Shown: piece by piece, positions 10,488 to 25,500 of the stretch
Numbering within the stretch: position 1 is the stretch's first letter
Layout: the number at the start of each line of letters is the position of its first letter
NCBI GenBank assembly: GCA_012845835.1
Contig: JABAKD010000005.1
Location: 13,267,205-13,331,204 of the forward strand
Direction: 5' to 3'
Source: Undaria pinnatifida
Lineage: Eukaryota; Sar; Phaeophyceae; Laminariales; Alariaceae
Length of the DNA: 64,000 bases
Program-made: the position numbers and the translations under genes
Notes under the pieces: generated by a model
Databases searched by the model: none
Told to the model about the DNA's origin: nothing
What the model saw: the letters and a program-made list of their open reading frames with translations, nothing else

Positions 10488-13400
10488 CTGTGCACGGTGG
10501 CGGCATTCACCGTACGGGGTGGGGGGCGGGGGCGGGGGGCGTACTGATTTGTTGCTTGCCTGAGGAATACAACCATTGACGCGCATACCCTTCGAGGCGG
10601 AAGAAACCCGTTCCCACTCCTAAGAATTATAGAGACTCCTCCGACATTTGAGTCGGTCATTTCTATTTTCCCACACATTCATGTTACAAACAAAAAGCGT
10701 ACCTTACGTGCGAGGGGTGGGGGGGTACTCATTTCATGCATAGCCGTACCCTTCCGACCATATACCCTCGCATCCCTACACTATCGGATTTTCACCGACC
10801 AGGCAGACATCGTGTGCACCAAGCGCGAAGCACCGTGAGGTGCTCGGCGTGTTGCATGAAGAGTGAGCTGCATCCTACCAAGAACCACTTGTGAGGCGGA
10901 CACTAAGCCCGAAGCGCCGTGAAGTGTTCGGCGAATCGGGCAGGGGGGGCGGGGGGCGGGCAATACGATCGGGCTCGGGCTTTACACGGTGGACCACTTG
11001 CGCTGCCATTGCCCCGGCGGCGCCGTTGTCCCGGCAACCGAGTCAAATTGGCGCCCATCACATACGTGGATGTGTGATAAGAAACTTCAGATGGGAACAA
11101 AAACTTGAAAAAAGTGACGATCACAGCATCATCGGCCACGAAGAAGCAGAGCCCGCGCTGCTCAGGGATGGAGTATGCGTCCGAACTGAAGCGCAGAGAA
11201 GCTGTGAAACACGGCTTGCACCACGACAATAATTGTACTTGGAAGTATTGTTGCACGCCCCTCCTACACGCATGGCGTCACCATTTCTTTTCTTTCCTTT
11301 TTTTTCTTTTGGTCGCGACCTCTGGGTCCAAACAGGATTGAGCGTTACGCATCTACCGACTGAAGGTCCGGTACCATTAAACTATGGTAATATGGTACTA
11401 TCGTAGAAATCGATATTGCATTATTAACAGTCGCAATTATTAATAGCCACTACTTGACTATTACTCATTATTAGTCACTATCACGCACTCTGTTTCAAAA
11501 GAGCCACTGGCGCGCGTGACCTTCTTCCCTGCGCTTTTCAGTTTTGCGACACCCACGTCCATACCGCCATGGGTGTTTTGTCCCGCTGCGCAAACAATAA
11601 ATGATAAACTATAGTGTAGTTTTTCGCAATAGGTGTCAGGAGACGGCACTTTCAGCCCTTGACCGACGGCAATTTTCCAATAACTTACCTTGACTGACGC
11701 CAAACTACTAGGTTTTAGTGTGGAGGATGTCAGGAGACGGCACTGTCAGTCCTTGCCCGACGGTAATTTTTCAACCATTTACTTCGACCGACGCCAAAAA
11801 TACCAGGTTTTAATGTGTAACGCATGGTTCTATTAATTTCACCGCTTCACGTTTTCCTTGACAGACCGTCTCCCGACATGGTTGGTTTTGAGTGACGTCT
11901 TACCGTAAGGCGAAACTCGGTACGAGCGAAATTGGCGGGGGGTACCCTCTGTATCGCAGCCTTCGTCCGCCGCAGGACTTTTTTTTATTTTTCCCCGCTG
12001 TAGAAGCGTGCTACGATAGACGAAGCATTTTTGGGGGGGCTGAAACAGTTTTTGAATAACGGGACTCCTTACCCTATGAATAAAATCGTCGAAAACTTCC
12101 ACTTGCGTTGCAGTATTTTCCGTTGCATGCCTACTGGGCCATGGGGTTGTCCATCGGGTAGCGCTTTAGGCTCCTTAATCCCTAATCATCGCAATTCGGA
12201 CTTTATTCGGACTTTTGTCTTTTGCAGTATTTTTTTTGTTCATTCGGGTTCGTAGCGCTTTTTTTTTTTTTCATTTTAGCCCAAATCTGTTGTTTCCTCA
12301 GAGGGGTAAAGAATCGCCCCGGTGGCGTATGAGGTCATCCTCGAGCCTGGAATAGGTCAGTTTCGTGGGTTCGAGTCTCCCCGAGTGCATACTCGTATAA
12401 ATTCGTACTCGTAGGGACTTTTTCTTGCGCACAAATTGACTTGCGGAAAGCGCGAGAGCGTGAGCTAGCAACACTCGATGAAAAACGACGAGCAGTGGGA
12501 TTGCTGAACCCTATGCGCAAAAATAAAAGTTGAAGGCAAGAACCGGGGGGTAGAAGGGACGACACCTGTGACCACGGCTTGTCCAGAAGCTGGAAAGTAC
12601 AAGTGTGGAAACAAAAAAGAAGGAAAAAAAAAAATGGTTCATCCAGCCAACAACGTTGCAGGGCAAAAAACAACAATGGTTGGCGCACTCTACCGCAGCA
12701 ACGCCGGTACCGATAGTGCCTGTTTGTGCCAGCCCAACATACCGGCACTATTTAGGCCACCCGCACTGCTGGGAATAGGGTCATTACATAAGAGTTAATA
12801 CTGTAAAGATGGTTCAAGTCGTGCCGAGTGATTTCTCCTGCATTATGGAGGGCAGTGGCACCATTCGACCGGCAGTTCAGAGAGCAGTGGCACTGTTCAA
12901 CCTGCACTACGAAGGGGAGTGGCACTATAAAGCCGGCAGCATAGAGGGCAGTGGCACTTTTCAACCAGCACTATAGAGGGCATTGGCACTATAAAACCGG
13001 CACTACAGGAAGCAGTAGCATTGTTCAACAGGCACTATTGGGAGCCACCCGCCGTACGGCAGAACCCACCTGATACGTTGCGATGATGATGAAGGCCGAA
13101 CCGGGGTTTATGGTGTACATGCCGGGGTATACACTGTCGAACTCCCCGAGGGCGACGCGCGTCATGGTCACGAACGAAATCGTCCAGGTAGCGAATAGTT
13201 CGCTTGAAGGCCCGAAGATGACCCACCCCAGGTTGCTGTTAAAGTCGTGTCGTTGTCGGAGAGCGGTGAACACAACGGCGCTACGCGTTTAATCGTCGCA
13301 TAACATATTGCAATAGCAGCCTTAAAAAATTAGCAAATACATAGTACTCCACTGCTGATTGTACTCCCAAGTATAAGTTTTGTATCGTGCAAAACCGACT

Positions 13401-16400
13401 ACAGCAGACGCTCTTGTCTCCTGAATTTTCTTGTCTCCAGCTCTCTTAAACTGGTGCATCCACTGTATACAGAGGCTAAACTCACGGCGCAGGGCACGCC
13501 TACCTGTACACCCCGACCACCATGAAAAACATGATGAAGAAGTGAACCAGGTGGACCCCGGACGCTGCCAGGACGTCCGTGACGAGGGACAGGCGAGGGT
13601 GAAACCGGAGCATGATGAAAAGCCTGGCCAGGCCGATCATGCTCCCGGCGACGGCCGCGGCGTCTCGCTCCCAGCGGTCAGTGGCCACAACGGAGAGGTC
13701 GTCGCTGAACGCCCGCACCTGTTTTGGCCATCACAAACAACGCAAAAACATTTTATAAACGCGTTTTCTCTCTGGCGTATGGGTAACAATGAAACTTAAG
13801 CTCAGCGGAGTGAGAGGGAATGAGCGGAGAATGAAATTGACGTTGTCGGCGCTCAATGGCCAACGGAGAGATCGTCGCTGAACGCTCGCACCTGTTCATC
13901 GCCACAAAACAGCGCAAAATCGAAAGACAATTTTTTGCGAGAGAGCGAAGGGGACGGGGGAGGGTTGGGGAAGGGGGCGGGGGAGGGGGGTAATCATTTC
14001 AAGCACGGCCGCGGTCCTTAGGACAGCAGACGGGCGAGGGGGGTGAACTCATATCACGCATAGCCATAGTCGCATGGCCATAAACCCTCGCATTTCCACA
14101 ACGCCGGGGAGGAGATGGACGGGGGCGGGGGCGGAATCCGTCGCCTTACAAAATTAGATATTTACCATAATCTTGGGAATCATTTCTCCCTACGTGATAG
14201 GATGCAGAGCGTTCGTAAACTGTCAGCAACCTTATATAGAACAAATGTAACCGTTCACCAACAGACCACATTGGCGGGATTTAAGAGTTGTGTAGACAAG
14301 GTAGTCGTACAGTCTTAGGCGGCTGTGCAGCTACTGCTCCCCATATTTGTCGGGTTCCTGCTGGGCTACTTTTCGCACATTCTTTGAACAATATCGACGG
14401 TTACATCAACGTTTCGGGCGAATATAGAAGGGAAGTGATACACGGACCGAGCTTTTTTTCTTCTTTTTTTCATGCTTTTTGCTGGAAAAAAGATATAGGA
14501 AAAAAATGCTACCATGCTTTCCCCCCCAATAATGCACGCTATGCTCGACAAAAACCCAGCGTTTACGGTACTTTCCACGCCCTTAAACACGTCTAATTGG
14601 GCCAAAAAAACTGCAAGCACAGCAGATATAAGCTTACAACCCATACACGTGACCGGGGTGCTCCATACCTGTCTGGAGGCTTCGTTGTAAGAAAGGGTTG
14701 GCGTCAAGACAAACTCTGACGCCGTGATAGCAGTGGACACCCACAGAGCCAGGTTGACCGCGAACACCGCATCGCCTGTGAAATTAATGACCGTCGCCTG
14801 GCGAACCACAATAGGACGACGAAAACAATCGTTTTGTCCAACGTAAAAAAAACTGTTCAAACTTTGAAGTGCTGCGCGCTGACTATGCCAATAGCAAGCC
14901 GTCGACGAGATAATAGCTGGCCATTGATGCGTATTGCAGAAACAGCAGTGGGAATCCAGAACAACGTCCACCGCGAAAAAAGCATCGTCTATGAAGCAAA
15001 CGATCGTTGCCGGCTGATCGAATCACAAGAGGGCGACGAAAACAACCGTTTTGTCCGAGAACAAAAATGAAGATATTTATGTTAATGTGCCGTCTGCCGT
15101 TTCCGTCAAGCGAGAATCGCCTGCGCGTTCTCTTTTCGCTACTGCTGTGGGTTGGCCGACTACGTCACCCACTAGCTAATGGATGACTACCAAAAGGTAT
15201 TGCAGTAACAGCAGTGGAAACGCAAGAAAAACAAGGTTGACCGCGGACACCGGATCGCCTGTGAAGAGAACGATCGTTGCCTGGCGGGGACGATGAGAAC
15301 AACCACCGCCTGACACAGCAAAAACAACCAGGTAAGCCATTTTCAAGGCATACCACAGGTCATGGCCTACCCGCGGTTCAAAGCTCTTCACAGGTCATGA
15401 CCCGACCCGCGGGTCGAGCCAGGAGGTGTTGGAAATGCCACGGGACGGGACGGGTCGAATCGGGTCGGGTCAGGAGGTGCTTGAAATCTCACGGATCGGG
15501 TCGGGTCGGATCGGGTCGGGTCGGATCGGGTCGGGTCGGATCGGGTCAAGACGTTTTCTATTCTCACGGATCGGGTCGGATCGCCCTGACCCCGACCCCA
15601 CCCGCGGAAGGTGACCCGACCCGTGAAAAAAAACTGGTTTTTTAATGTGTCATTTGGCCTTTAACGCCCATCGCCTGGGTCTTTTCTCTTCGCTAGGGTT
15701 GTGAGGTGGCTGACTGTAAGCCGACAAGTTGCTCGTTGGCTAGTCATGCCGGTAAAGTGAACGGTTGTGACCAGACGATCAAACCACAACGAACGACGAG
15801 AAAAACCATGTCCGACACAGCAAATTGTAAGATATTTGAACGTGGGAGTGGCCTCCTACCGTGGTGATGGGTATCCTCCTGAAGCTTATTCTGAGCCGAT
15901 GTCGTCCGTCTTTCAATTCCTTGACTAGGTGCTTCAAGTCCTTACCTGGCAAGCGTCAAAGTTACAAAAAAAGAATAGTTATAAACCGGAGAAAGGCCGG
16001 CAAAGGGCGAAAGGACACAAGAAACCACCGTCACACGCCAAAACAAACACAGCCAAAACAAAAACATCAAACCACACCACACCACACCACACCACACAAC
16101 ACCACACCACACCACACCGCACCACACCACACCGCACCACACCATGCCACGCCACGCCACACTACGGCACACAAAGGCGTCGAGCCCCTCACCAACGTAG
16201 TGAGCCAGCATGATGGTGAACGCAATCATGGCGACGGCTCGGCAAACGACGACCGCGGATGTCCCGAAAAAGTAGGGCATCGAAAAAGCCTGGACATCCT
16301 TGGATATTTGGACCTCTCCTCCTGGAGACAACAGACCAAAAAAACGAGGAGGGGCCGGCGGGGGCGTGGGGGGGGCGGGGGTACTCTTCTCACGCATAGC

Positions 16401-16501
16401 CGTAGTCGTATGACCATAGACCCTCGCATTCCTACAACGCCGGGAAGGGGCACGTCGGGTTCAACCGAGCATTAAGACATGGCGTGCATCAAGCGCGCGG
16501 G

Positions 16502-16536
<35 letters not shown>

Positions 16537-19500
16537 ACTAATTTCATGCATAGTCGTAGATCGTATGAACATAGCCATTAGACCGTCGCATTCTTAATGC
16601 AGGGACGGAGCACGTCGAGTTTTCACCAACCAGGCAGATACCGCGTGCACCGAGCGCGAAACGCCGTGAGGTGTTCGGCGCGTCGCATGAAGGACGAGCT
16701 GCATTCTGCTGAGAACCACTCATGAGGCGGACTTCCGCACCTTGTGCGTACTTTCTTGCATACAGTATGGATGACAGCTTCCAACTTGACTCTTTCGTTT
16801 TCTGGTGTGGTCACTCCCAGAGACAGCAACAGGGATGCTATGATACCGCCTCGTGGGCGCCTGAACATATGCACACGACTTGATATCACCCACCTTGCGC
16901 GAAGTTAACTCCTTCGAGACTCCAGAGGGCAAAAATATCGACGAAAATTGACGCTTACGGCATCGGCCACTGCTGGTTGGCGATGATGACAAGATTGGTG
17001 TCCGAACGACGACGCCAACAATGCAAAGGCTCGTACGGGACGGGCGCAGACAGCAGGATCCTGCTTGTACCGCTGCGCGCTCACGCTACCGACAGGCGCT
17101 TGAACGTATCGCAATTGTTTTTTTGGTCGCTATACTATAATCAATACATATATACTATAATCAAGATATATATATACTATATTGAATATATCTATACTAT
17201 AACCAATATATCTATACCATAATCAAGTTATCTATACTATAATCAATATCTCTATACTATTAATACAATCAGGATATAATCGAGTCCCAAAAGGATTAAG
17301 GGCCTCTACTCCCACCACCATTGGCGCAACTAATGACGCGCGCTACGCTGGGGATGGACTTTGTTTGCCAAAACACTGGTAACCGACGGTACGCTGTCCT
17401 CCTCCTCAACCCTCTTCAATCGAGGGGAACAAACCTACGGTAGGGCTTTTTTGTGCAGTGGCTCTTGGGGTAACTCCCGCGAGCAAAGTTCCCCCATATT
17501 CATTTCGCGGTCTTAAGAGTCCCTAGGTAAAACAATAATGCTCTTGCGATATTTATAGTCCTGGTAAGGTTTTAACTTTGCGATGTGGATCCGCAACGGA
17601 ACGTTTAGCTACACCGCGCCAAGCGAATCGCCCAAAGCCGTTTCGCCGGTGAGGTACAGAGTCACTCGCGCGAGGGGTGAAAACCCAGTGCCTCGTAGTG
17701 AAAAAAAAGGAGGTGAAGTAGCCAATATCAATCGAGCAGCATTCGTGTTGCCCTATTTTTGACGCGGGCTGCCATAGAGGTATACTTTTCGGCCAGCAGA
17801 TTTTCTGATTTGAGCGTGAGAGTTCCTCGCCCGAAAAACCACCAACCATCGTTGGGATCCCATGGGTGTTCAGTTACGACAATGGCGTAGTTCATCGGGT
17901 TGAACGCGTGCTACGATAGAGGTATACCTTGTTTTGGCGAAATCACTTTCTGAATGACCGGGCTCCTTAACCCAGAATCGTAGGGAAAAAAATAAATAAT
18001 AGGCCATTGATTTTTTGCACGATTCTCGTTGTGTACCTAGGCCATGGGATACTTTCATCCGGGATCAAAACGGTTATATTTTCAATCCGGGATCAAATCA
18101 GTTTTTGGGTTAGGAAATGTCTTAAGCTCCCAAAATGAGGAAACCTCAGAAAAAACAATGGTTGGTGCACCCCTCTCGTAGCACACGTCTTTGTGGCAAA
18201 AAACATATTTGCTCGGTGAGGTAGAGCCCCTTAAGCAAGGAAGGTGCCTCAAAAAACAATGGTCGAAGGTGCACCTGCACGGTACTGTTGGCACTGCAGT
18301 AGTAGTAGCATGCGTATTTGCTTATTGTATGCCGAGATCAAGGGTTGCACCTTATCATTTGCCCAGAAAAACTTTTGGCTTTGAGGTATGGAGGTCCTGA
18401 AGCGATTGGCCTCGGAACGTTTAGGCGCATCGAGTCATCCTACGCTAGGCGCGTAGCAAAAGTTTCTGAGTTCCTGACATGAGGGGCTCCATACCTCACC
18501 CAAAACATGAATTCGCTCGCGCAACCCGACCAGCATTTCTATGAGCTAGTCGTTGTTGATAAACCATAATAATAGTCCTATAACAAACACGTACAATGGT
18601 CGTACTAACCGATAGTTCCACACTTGAGGACCTCAACTGGCAAGGTATACCTTTTTTTGGCTAGGAAAGTGCAATTCCTACCGTGGGATGACTGCAACTC
18701 CGGGATTGCTACGGTCGCCTGTGTGTCGAAAGACAACACGGGGCACACCTTACCCCGTCTGGAGAATATTCTCCGTACCTACGGGAAACATGGTGATGTC
18801 GGCGGACGAGAACAGCCTGTCATTCTGACCCCTGTAAGTTGAAGTTGAATCTCAACAAAGGTGTTGAACCGCAACAAAGGCGTTGAACCGCAACGAAACC
18901 GTCCTTACAGCGTCGGTGATCACAGCCATAAATATTTCAGCTGAAAAGTGATACCTCTACCCCCAGCTGGCCTCCTTTCCCAAGGAAAACATTAAGGACA
19001 ACATGGGGTCCACACACGACCTTGTCCCGTCCGGTCCCCGGTCTGATTCCCTAAAGAAAAAATGCCGGTGATGCCGACGGACGTGAACAGGCCATATTTC
19101 TAGCCGTGGTATGTGTTGAACGGCAACGAAACCATCCTTACAGCGTCGGTATCACAATCAGAAATGTTTTGGACAGAAAGTGCGCTGCTACTCCTACCTC
19201 GCCTGGTCCCATGGCCTCCTTTTCCAAGGAATACCCTATTACACCCCGTCTGCAGGTTTTGATCACTTCCACTTTAGTTTCCTAGTTGTATCGAAGGTTT
19301 TTGGCTACAGACACGGTGCACAAACGTAGAAGGCTACCATGTTGTCCCCCTAAACGTGTTCCCAATGCTCGAAAAAAAAGAGCAATTGTGCTCGTTTGAT
19401 GTTCTTACGAGTAAAGCCCGCAAATAACCCCAAAATAATTGCTGCCGGATAGTGGTGTAATGGTGTAAGTCTTCCCCGTCTGATCCCCGGCCTCCTTACC

Positions 19501-22500
19501 TAACGAAAACCTGGCGGTTATGTCGACGGACGAGAACAGGCCGTCCTTCTGCCCGTTGTAAGTGTTGAATCGCAACGAAATCGTCCTCGTAGCGTCGGTA
19601 ATTACGCCGCCTCCGCCGAGGACGGCCAACAGCCCGCAAAGGCTGAGGTTAAGGCCGATGTTGAACAGCCCCACGTCGGTCGTAAGGCTGTACACCAACC
19701 CTTGCCCTGCGTGCCCTGCAAGTGAGCGGGGGAAAGCAAGTGGGGGATAAAATGAAAGCGAAGAGGCAAAAAACAAAACTCAGGACGAGGTAACACGCGT
19801 CGTTGTTTGTGGCTGTCGTTGCTGCATGTCTATCTAAGATCTGACGGTGTTTCGCGACGGAGGTGAGGCTGTACACTAAACGCATTCCTGCATACGCTGC
19901 TTCGGTAAACTTGGACGGCGTTTCGCCGGGGGGAGCGAAATCAAGTGCGGGGGGTGAAAGAGAAAGCGACGAGACAAGGTAAACGCCAGGAAAAGGTAAC
20001 ACGACTATTGCATTTTGGGTTTGTCTTTCGTATCTGCATAATGCCTCCCTACCGACGGTGGGTCTTTTGCCACGGTGGTAACGCTGTACACTCATTCTTG
20101 CCCTGCCTACCCTGGCTACGTTCAAGTGGAGCCGGAAGCACATTGGGGCGAGCGAAGCGAACGCGACGAGGCAAGAAAAAACTCAGGTCAACGTAAGACA
20201 TAGCCCGCACTGCGCAGTGGTAACACTCTTGCTAGCCAGGTAACACTGTACACTAAACCTTGCCCTACGTACCCTGCTTCGGTACAAGTGGGGCGGGGCG
20301 GGTCAAAGCGAAAGCGAAAACGACGAGACAACAAAAACGTCAGGACATGACAATGTACGACATAGCTCGTGTTTCCACCGCGCAGTGGTGCACACTCTTG
20401 ATACTCTAGTAACGCTGTACTGTAAACGTTGCCCTACGTACCTTACGGTTAGGGCTAAGGTGAGGGTTAGGGATAGGCTAACCCTAAGCTTCAGTACAAC
20501 AAGTTGTGGCGGAAGCGCGTGATGGCGACAAAAAGTGAGCGCGAAAGCGACAGCGACGTGACAAGTCAAAGTCAGGGCAAGACATGGTGGTATATAGCCC
20601 GCGCTCAGGCCGCAGCGACATTCTTGGGTCAAAGCCTACCAGCCAATGACCACGAGTAATAAGCCAACGGAGTCGGGATTGACACGCCGTAGGGGAAAGT
20701 ATCGACCCAGGAGATAATCGTTGTATTTCTTGCGTTGTTGGAGCTGTCGATATTAGGAGGATTTCTGAACCGGGGATGGGGCCCTCTCTCCCCCGTGTGC
20801 GAGGGAAATGACGCCATTGGTTAGTGAGCTTGTATCATCCTCCTCGGGTGGAACGGCGCTGTGGAGCTCGAAGCAATCAGCGATTCTAGCCAATGGAACT
20901 AGGGTTTTCACACCGTGGGGGGCGGTGTCGACACGAGAGAACTCGGTTTCTTCCCTGGTTTGTCTAATTTCTAGAGATATGGAATGACCCCTGGACTGGG
21001 GATGGGACCCAATCGTCCCCGGGTGGAAATGGCTCTATAATATATGAACCCCAGCCAATCAGAGATCGGCCGGTCGGTGGGGTTGGGAATTTCCACACTG
21101 TGCGGAGAGGTATCAATCCTGGTGATATATCCGTGTTCGTTCCGGGGTTGTCTGAGTGGTATATATGTGAACGGATTATGATTCTGGGAATAGACCCTAT
21201 CGTCCCCAGATGACGGTTACTTTATGTGCGATCCCCGGCCAATGAGCGACCAACACTCAGACAAAAAGACCCTACCAGGTATTATATGTTTTCATTTTCG
21301 TCTAAAACTCGATCGAGCCTAAAATTCTTAACCGCCAAATGGTTTGTTCAGTGCTGTCGCGCACTACTAATATTTCATCGACCAGACAAGATTGGTCTAC
21401 AGCAACAAGCAGCAGCATTATTATATTAGCATTCGAGGAATTGAATGAGAAAGGCAGCGACACCGTGTTTCACGCCTATACCATCGTCAGCAAGTCTCTC
21501 CACGATCACTATCACACACAGAGACACAGTCGGTCTGTGAGCCTCAGATCTGAGATATTATGGTGTAATGCATGTAGTAGCAGCAGCTGGCTCTGTGCGC
21601 GTCTGTCAGTGGCCACGTAGAGAACATGCAGCAAACATTTGGTCATCTCCTTGCTGGCCCTGGATGCTTGGTTGAGTCGAAACGTCAGGAAACGCACTCG
21701 AAACGTCTCTTCGTGGCCAGACTAGAGGGTCGGTCTGCGTGGGCTCGGATTTATCCGATTGAAATATATAGGATGAGCTCGGAATCGGATTCACGCAAGA
21801 AACGGAGAAACGGAGGAAACGACAGAAGAAGCAAGTAGTCCACTGTTAGTCTATACCAATCTCTTGGCGTTACTTTACGTTCTACACGCGTAGACTATGT
21901 GTTGTGTGGTAACGATCTTTACTCCATCGAACGTTGAATCGAACAAGTCGAAGTGCTGCCCTGCCCTACCCATGCGGGGCCCTTGTAGTACCTTACAATA
22001 CTGCCCTGAATAGTGCCTTCCAGTAGTGCCCGTGCCCTGAACAGGGTCTTCTAATAGTGCCGGTGCCCTAGGAATAATGTGGGTCTATTGGACTAGCGCA
22101 AACCAGCAATATCGGGAGCCCCCCGTTGTACACGGTGGACAACTCTTACCTTCGTTAACATCGAGAAGGCCGAAGCGGTTCATGGCGGACACGTCCACCT
22201 TTTTGGAGCTGCCGGTATCTCGATAACAGTTGCTGTAAAAGCTGTCCTTGTAGGTGTTGTCGCAATCGCCTTCTTCGTAGTAGGTCCACTCCATCAAAAG
22301 CTGCTCTCGTCACCAAAATATCAACGTTCCACCGAAACGTTGGTGAATGCACCACGTTCGATTGCACCGAATCGCAGGGAGGAACAGGGAAGGCAAGGGA
22401 CAAGAAAACGGTCACTGCAAGACCTTCGTCAAACGCTATTTGTGGACCAAAGCCGTCCTATCCGAGCCGACCAACATTCCACCGAAACGTTGGTGATTGT

Positions 22501-25500
22501 GCCGCATCCGAGTGCACCGTTTTAGATTACACCGGATCGTGAGGAGGAACAGGGGGGGCAGGGGACAACATAACGGCCACCGTAAGAACACCATGAAACG
22601 CTTTCCGTGGACCAAAGCCACCCCATCCAATCCGAACCGATCGAAGTTCCGCCGAAAACTTAGTGATTGCATCGCGCACGATTGCACCGCACAAGGTTCG
22701 TCATTGGAGGAGCGGGGCAGCGGACAACACATTAGTCCGGCGCCGATCTATGACGGTAGACAAAGTTACAAAACAACAACCTCTATCCCGTGCGATGAAA
22801 CAATTGCTGCGCGAAACATACTCTAAACCTTCCCCCCCCCCACCCCTCACTCCCCGGAGTAGTCACAGCAGAAAACAAAGTGACTCATTGGTCGCTGTCA
22901 TCCATAAGCAAGAAAGTAGGCACAAGGTACCGACGTCCGTCTTACAAGCGGTTCTTGGAAGCATGCAGTTCACGCTTCATGCGACTCGCTGAACACTTCA
23001 CGGCGCTTTGCGCTTGGTGCACGCTATGTCTGCCTGGTCGGTGAAAACCCGACGTGCTCCTTCCCGGCATAGCAGGGATGCGAGGGTCTCTGGTCATACG
23101 ACTACGCGGCCATGCACAAACTGATTGCATCCCTCAATCAATCCCTGCCCATTATAATGCCCCGAATCCTCCTCCTCACATTGAACCCTTTAGAACGGTA
23201 CCCATGTTATTTTCGACGAAACTACTTGAAACTAGAGACGGGTATTAGTTCCCGTAGCAAAAGGGATAATCTCGCGATGTAACCCTCTTACCGCGCCGAC
23301 CATCTTGTTCTTGTTCGCCATGTACCCTCGTCCGACAGGCTTAAGCGAGTACGCCCCCCCACCCCCGCCACAACCCTCCCCAATGAAACCGGCCTCGAAA
23401 ATATATAGAAACTCGCTCCCTCGCAATTAATCTCGCGACGTAACCTTCTTACCGCGCCGACCATCTTGTTCTTGTTCGCCACATATCCTCGACCAACTGG
23501 CAAAAGGGATATCGAGGAATTTACGACCTGCGCTCCGGAAGCGACCACACTCGTCATTCCGACAGTGGCGCCGAATTCGCGTGGAAACCCTGCCTCGTAC
23601 ACGCCAGCGGTCAAGCAGTCCGCGTTGGTGGATACTTTAACCTGTTCCGTTTCGTTGTTGCGCGAAGGAGCAAGTTAAAGGACGTCTTAATCTGGGTTAG
23701 GGTTAGGGTTAGTGTTTTAGCTGCGGGCCGGAAGAAACCACGCTCGTTAGTGTTTTAGCTGGGGGCCAGAAGCAACCACGCTCGTTTTGACGATGGTGGC
23801 GCCGAATGCGCTAAAAACACATTTTTCAGACACGCTAGCGTTCATGCAGTCCGCGTTGGTAGAAACTGTAACCTGCTTCGTTTTCGACAGTCAGCGTTAG
23901 AAATATCCCATAACTTGGGCTAGGGTTATGGTCAGGGTTCATCTGTTAGCTGCGGCCCAGAAGCAACAACGCCCGTCATTCCGATAGTGGCGTCGAATCC
24001 GCTAGCAAAACTTTGTCGTACACGCTAGCGTTCAAGCGACCCGTGTTGGCAGACACCTTAGCTTCGTTTGTTTCGTTTCGACAAACCGTCCGCGTTAGAA
24101 AGATAGCTTCACCTGGGTTAGGGTTAGGGTTAGTGTTACGGATAATACGTTAGCTGCGGGCAGAACCAACCACGCTCGTCATGCCGACAGTGGCGACGAA
24201 TCCGCTTGGAAACCCTTGTCTTACACACTAGCGTTCACACAGTCCGCGTTGGTAGCTACCTTATAGCCTGTTTTGCTTCGTTGTTGTGTAGACAAGCGTT
24301 AGAAGACGTCTATCTCCACCGCACCTGACCCTCAGGGGACAGGCCGGGTCGATATACTCACGCATCCGTATACAACGGTAGCTTGCGCTGCCGGAGTAGT
24401 AACCGTGACCGCCGGTAGGGACAGCTGACGCTATCGCTATCGCAATCACGGGAACCGAAGGACACGCCAAAAAACCAGCTGGATTGCGAAGGCAATTGAG
24501 TTAAATCGACACACGACGTGTATGAAAATACGTGGAAGTGTGGTGAGCTTAAGCTTTATTTTGCCCCATCCGCCGGAGGATAATAATAATAATAATAACA
24601 AAGCCTTCACCTTTTGTTCTGTTTTCGTGTTGTTTTGCAGACAGAACAGTCGGCATTTGAAGCCGATGTAACCTGTTTCTTTTCGTTGTTGGTGCAGATG
24701 AACAGTTCGCGTCCGAAAGATACCTGTGTCGTGTCAGTTTTGTGCAGGCCGGCATTGGAATCCACCTTAACCTGCTTCGTTTCGTTGTTGTGAAGACTGA
24801 GCAGACCAATCGTGCAAATGCGTACACGTGGGTAAGGAGGCGATTCGAGCCGAAGTCTAGGGTGGGCGGTATTAATCAGATTACATTACTGTGAAGGCTA
24901 CAGTGTTGTAGTTGCCAGCAATTTATTTTCTGCTGCAGCTTACTAGCAATACTTTATGCTGCTGGCACTGCTACCACTACTACTGCTACTGCTGGTACTA
25001 CTGCCATATACTACGACGACTACTGCTGTTCATATATTAGTACTTTTTTCACACATCTTTTTTCCAGCTTCTGGACAAACAGTAGTCACGGGTGTCGTCC
25101 CTTCCCCCCTACCAGTTCATATATTAGTACTTTTTTCACACATCTACTTTCCAGCTTCTGGGCAAGCCGTGGTCACAAGTGTCGTCCCGTCTCCCCCCCG
25201 GTTCTTGCCTTCATTTTTTATCGCGCATAGGGTTCAGCAATCCCACTGCCCGTCGATTTTTCATCGAGTGTTGCTAATTCACGCTCTCGCCCTTTCCGCA
25301 AGTTAATTTTGTGCACAAGAAAAGTCCCCACCAATTTATACGAGTACGCACTCGGGGGGATTTCAACTCACGAAACTGACCTATATACCAGGCTCGAGGA
25401 TAACCTGATACGCCACCGGGGCGACCGGCTGTTAATACACAGTACTATTGATACACGACTTCTGCACACATCAGACAGATGACCGATCCGCACAGAATGA

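Noticed and set aside
14798-15070. Exon 12 acceptor 22 bases inside the chosen one (TTTCACAG|GCGATG)
   Set aside because: It would need phase 1 from exon 11, which ends in phase 0. The duplicated copies also conserve the codons between the two sites.
24956-25306. Leucine-rich + strand ORF resembling a signal peptide
   Set aside because: It starts in a CTG/ACTACT microsatellite and continues into an antisense SINE.
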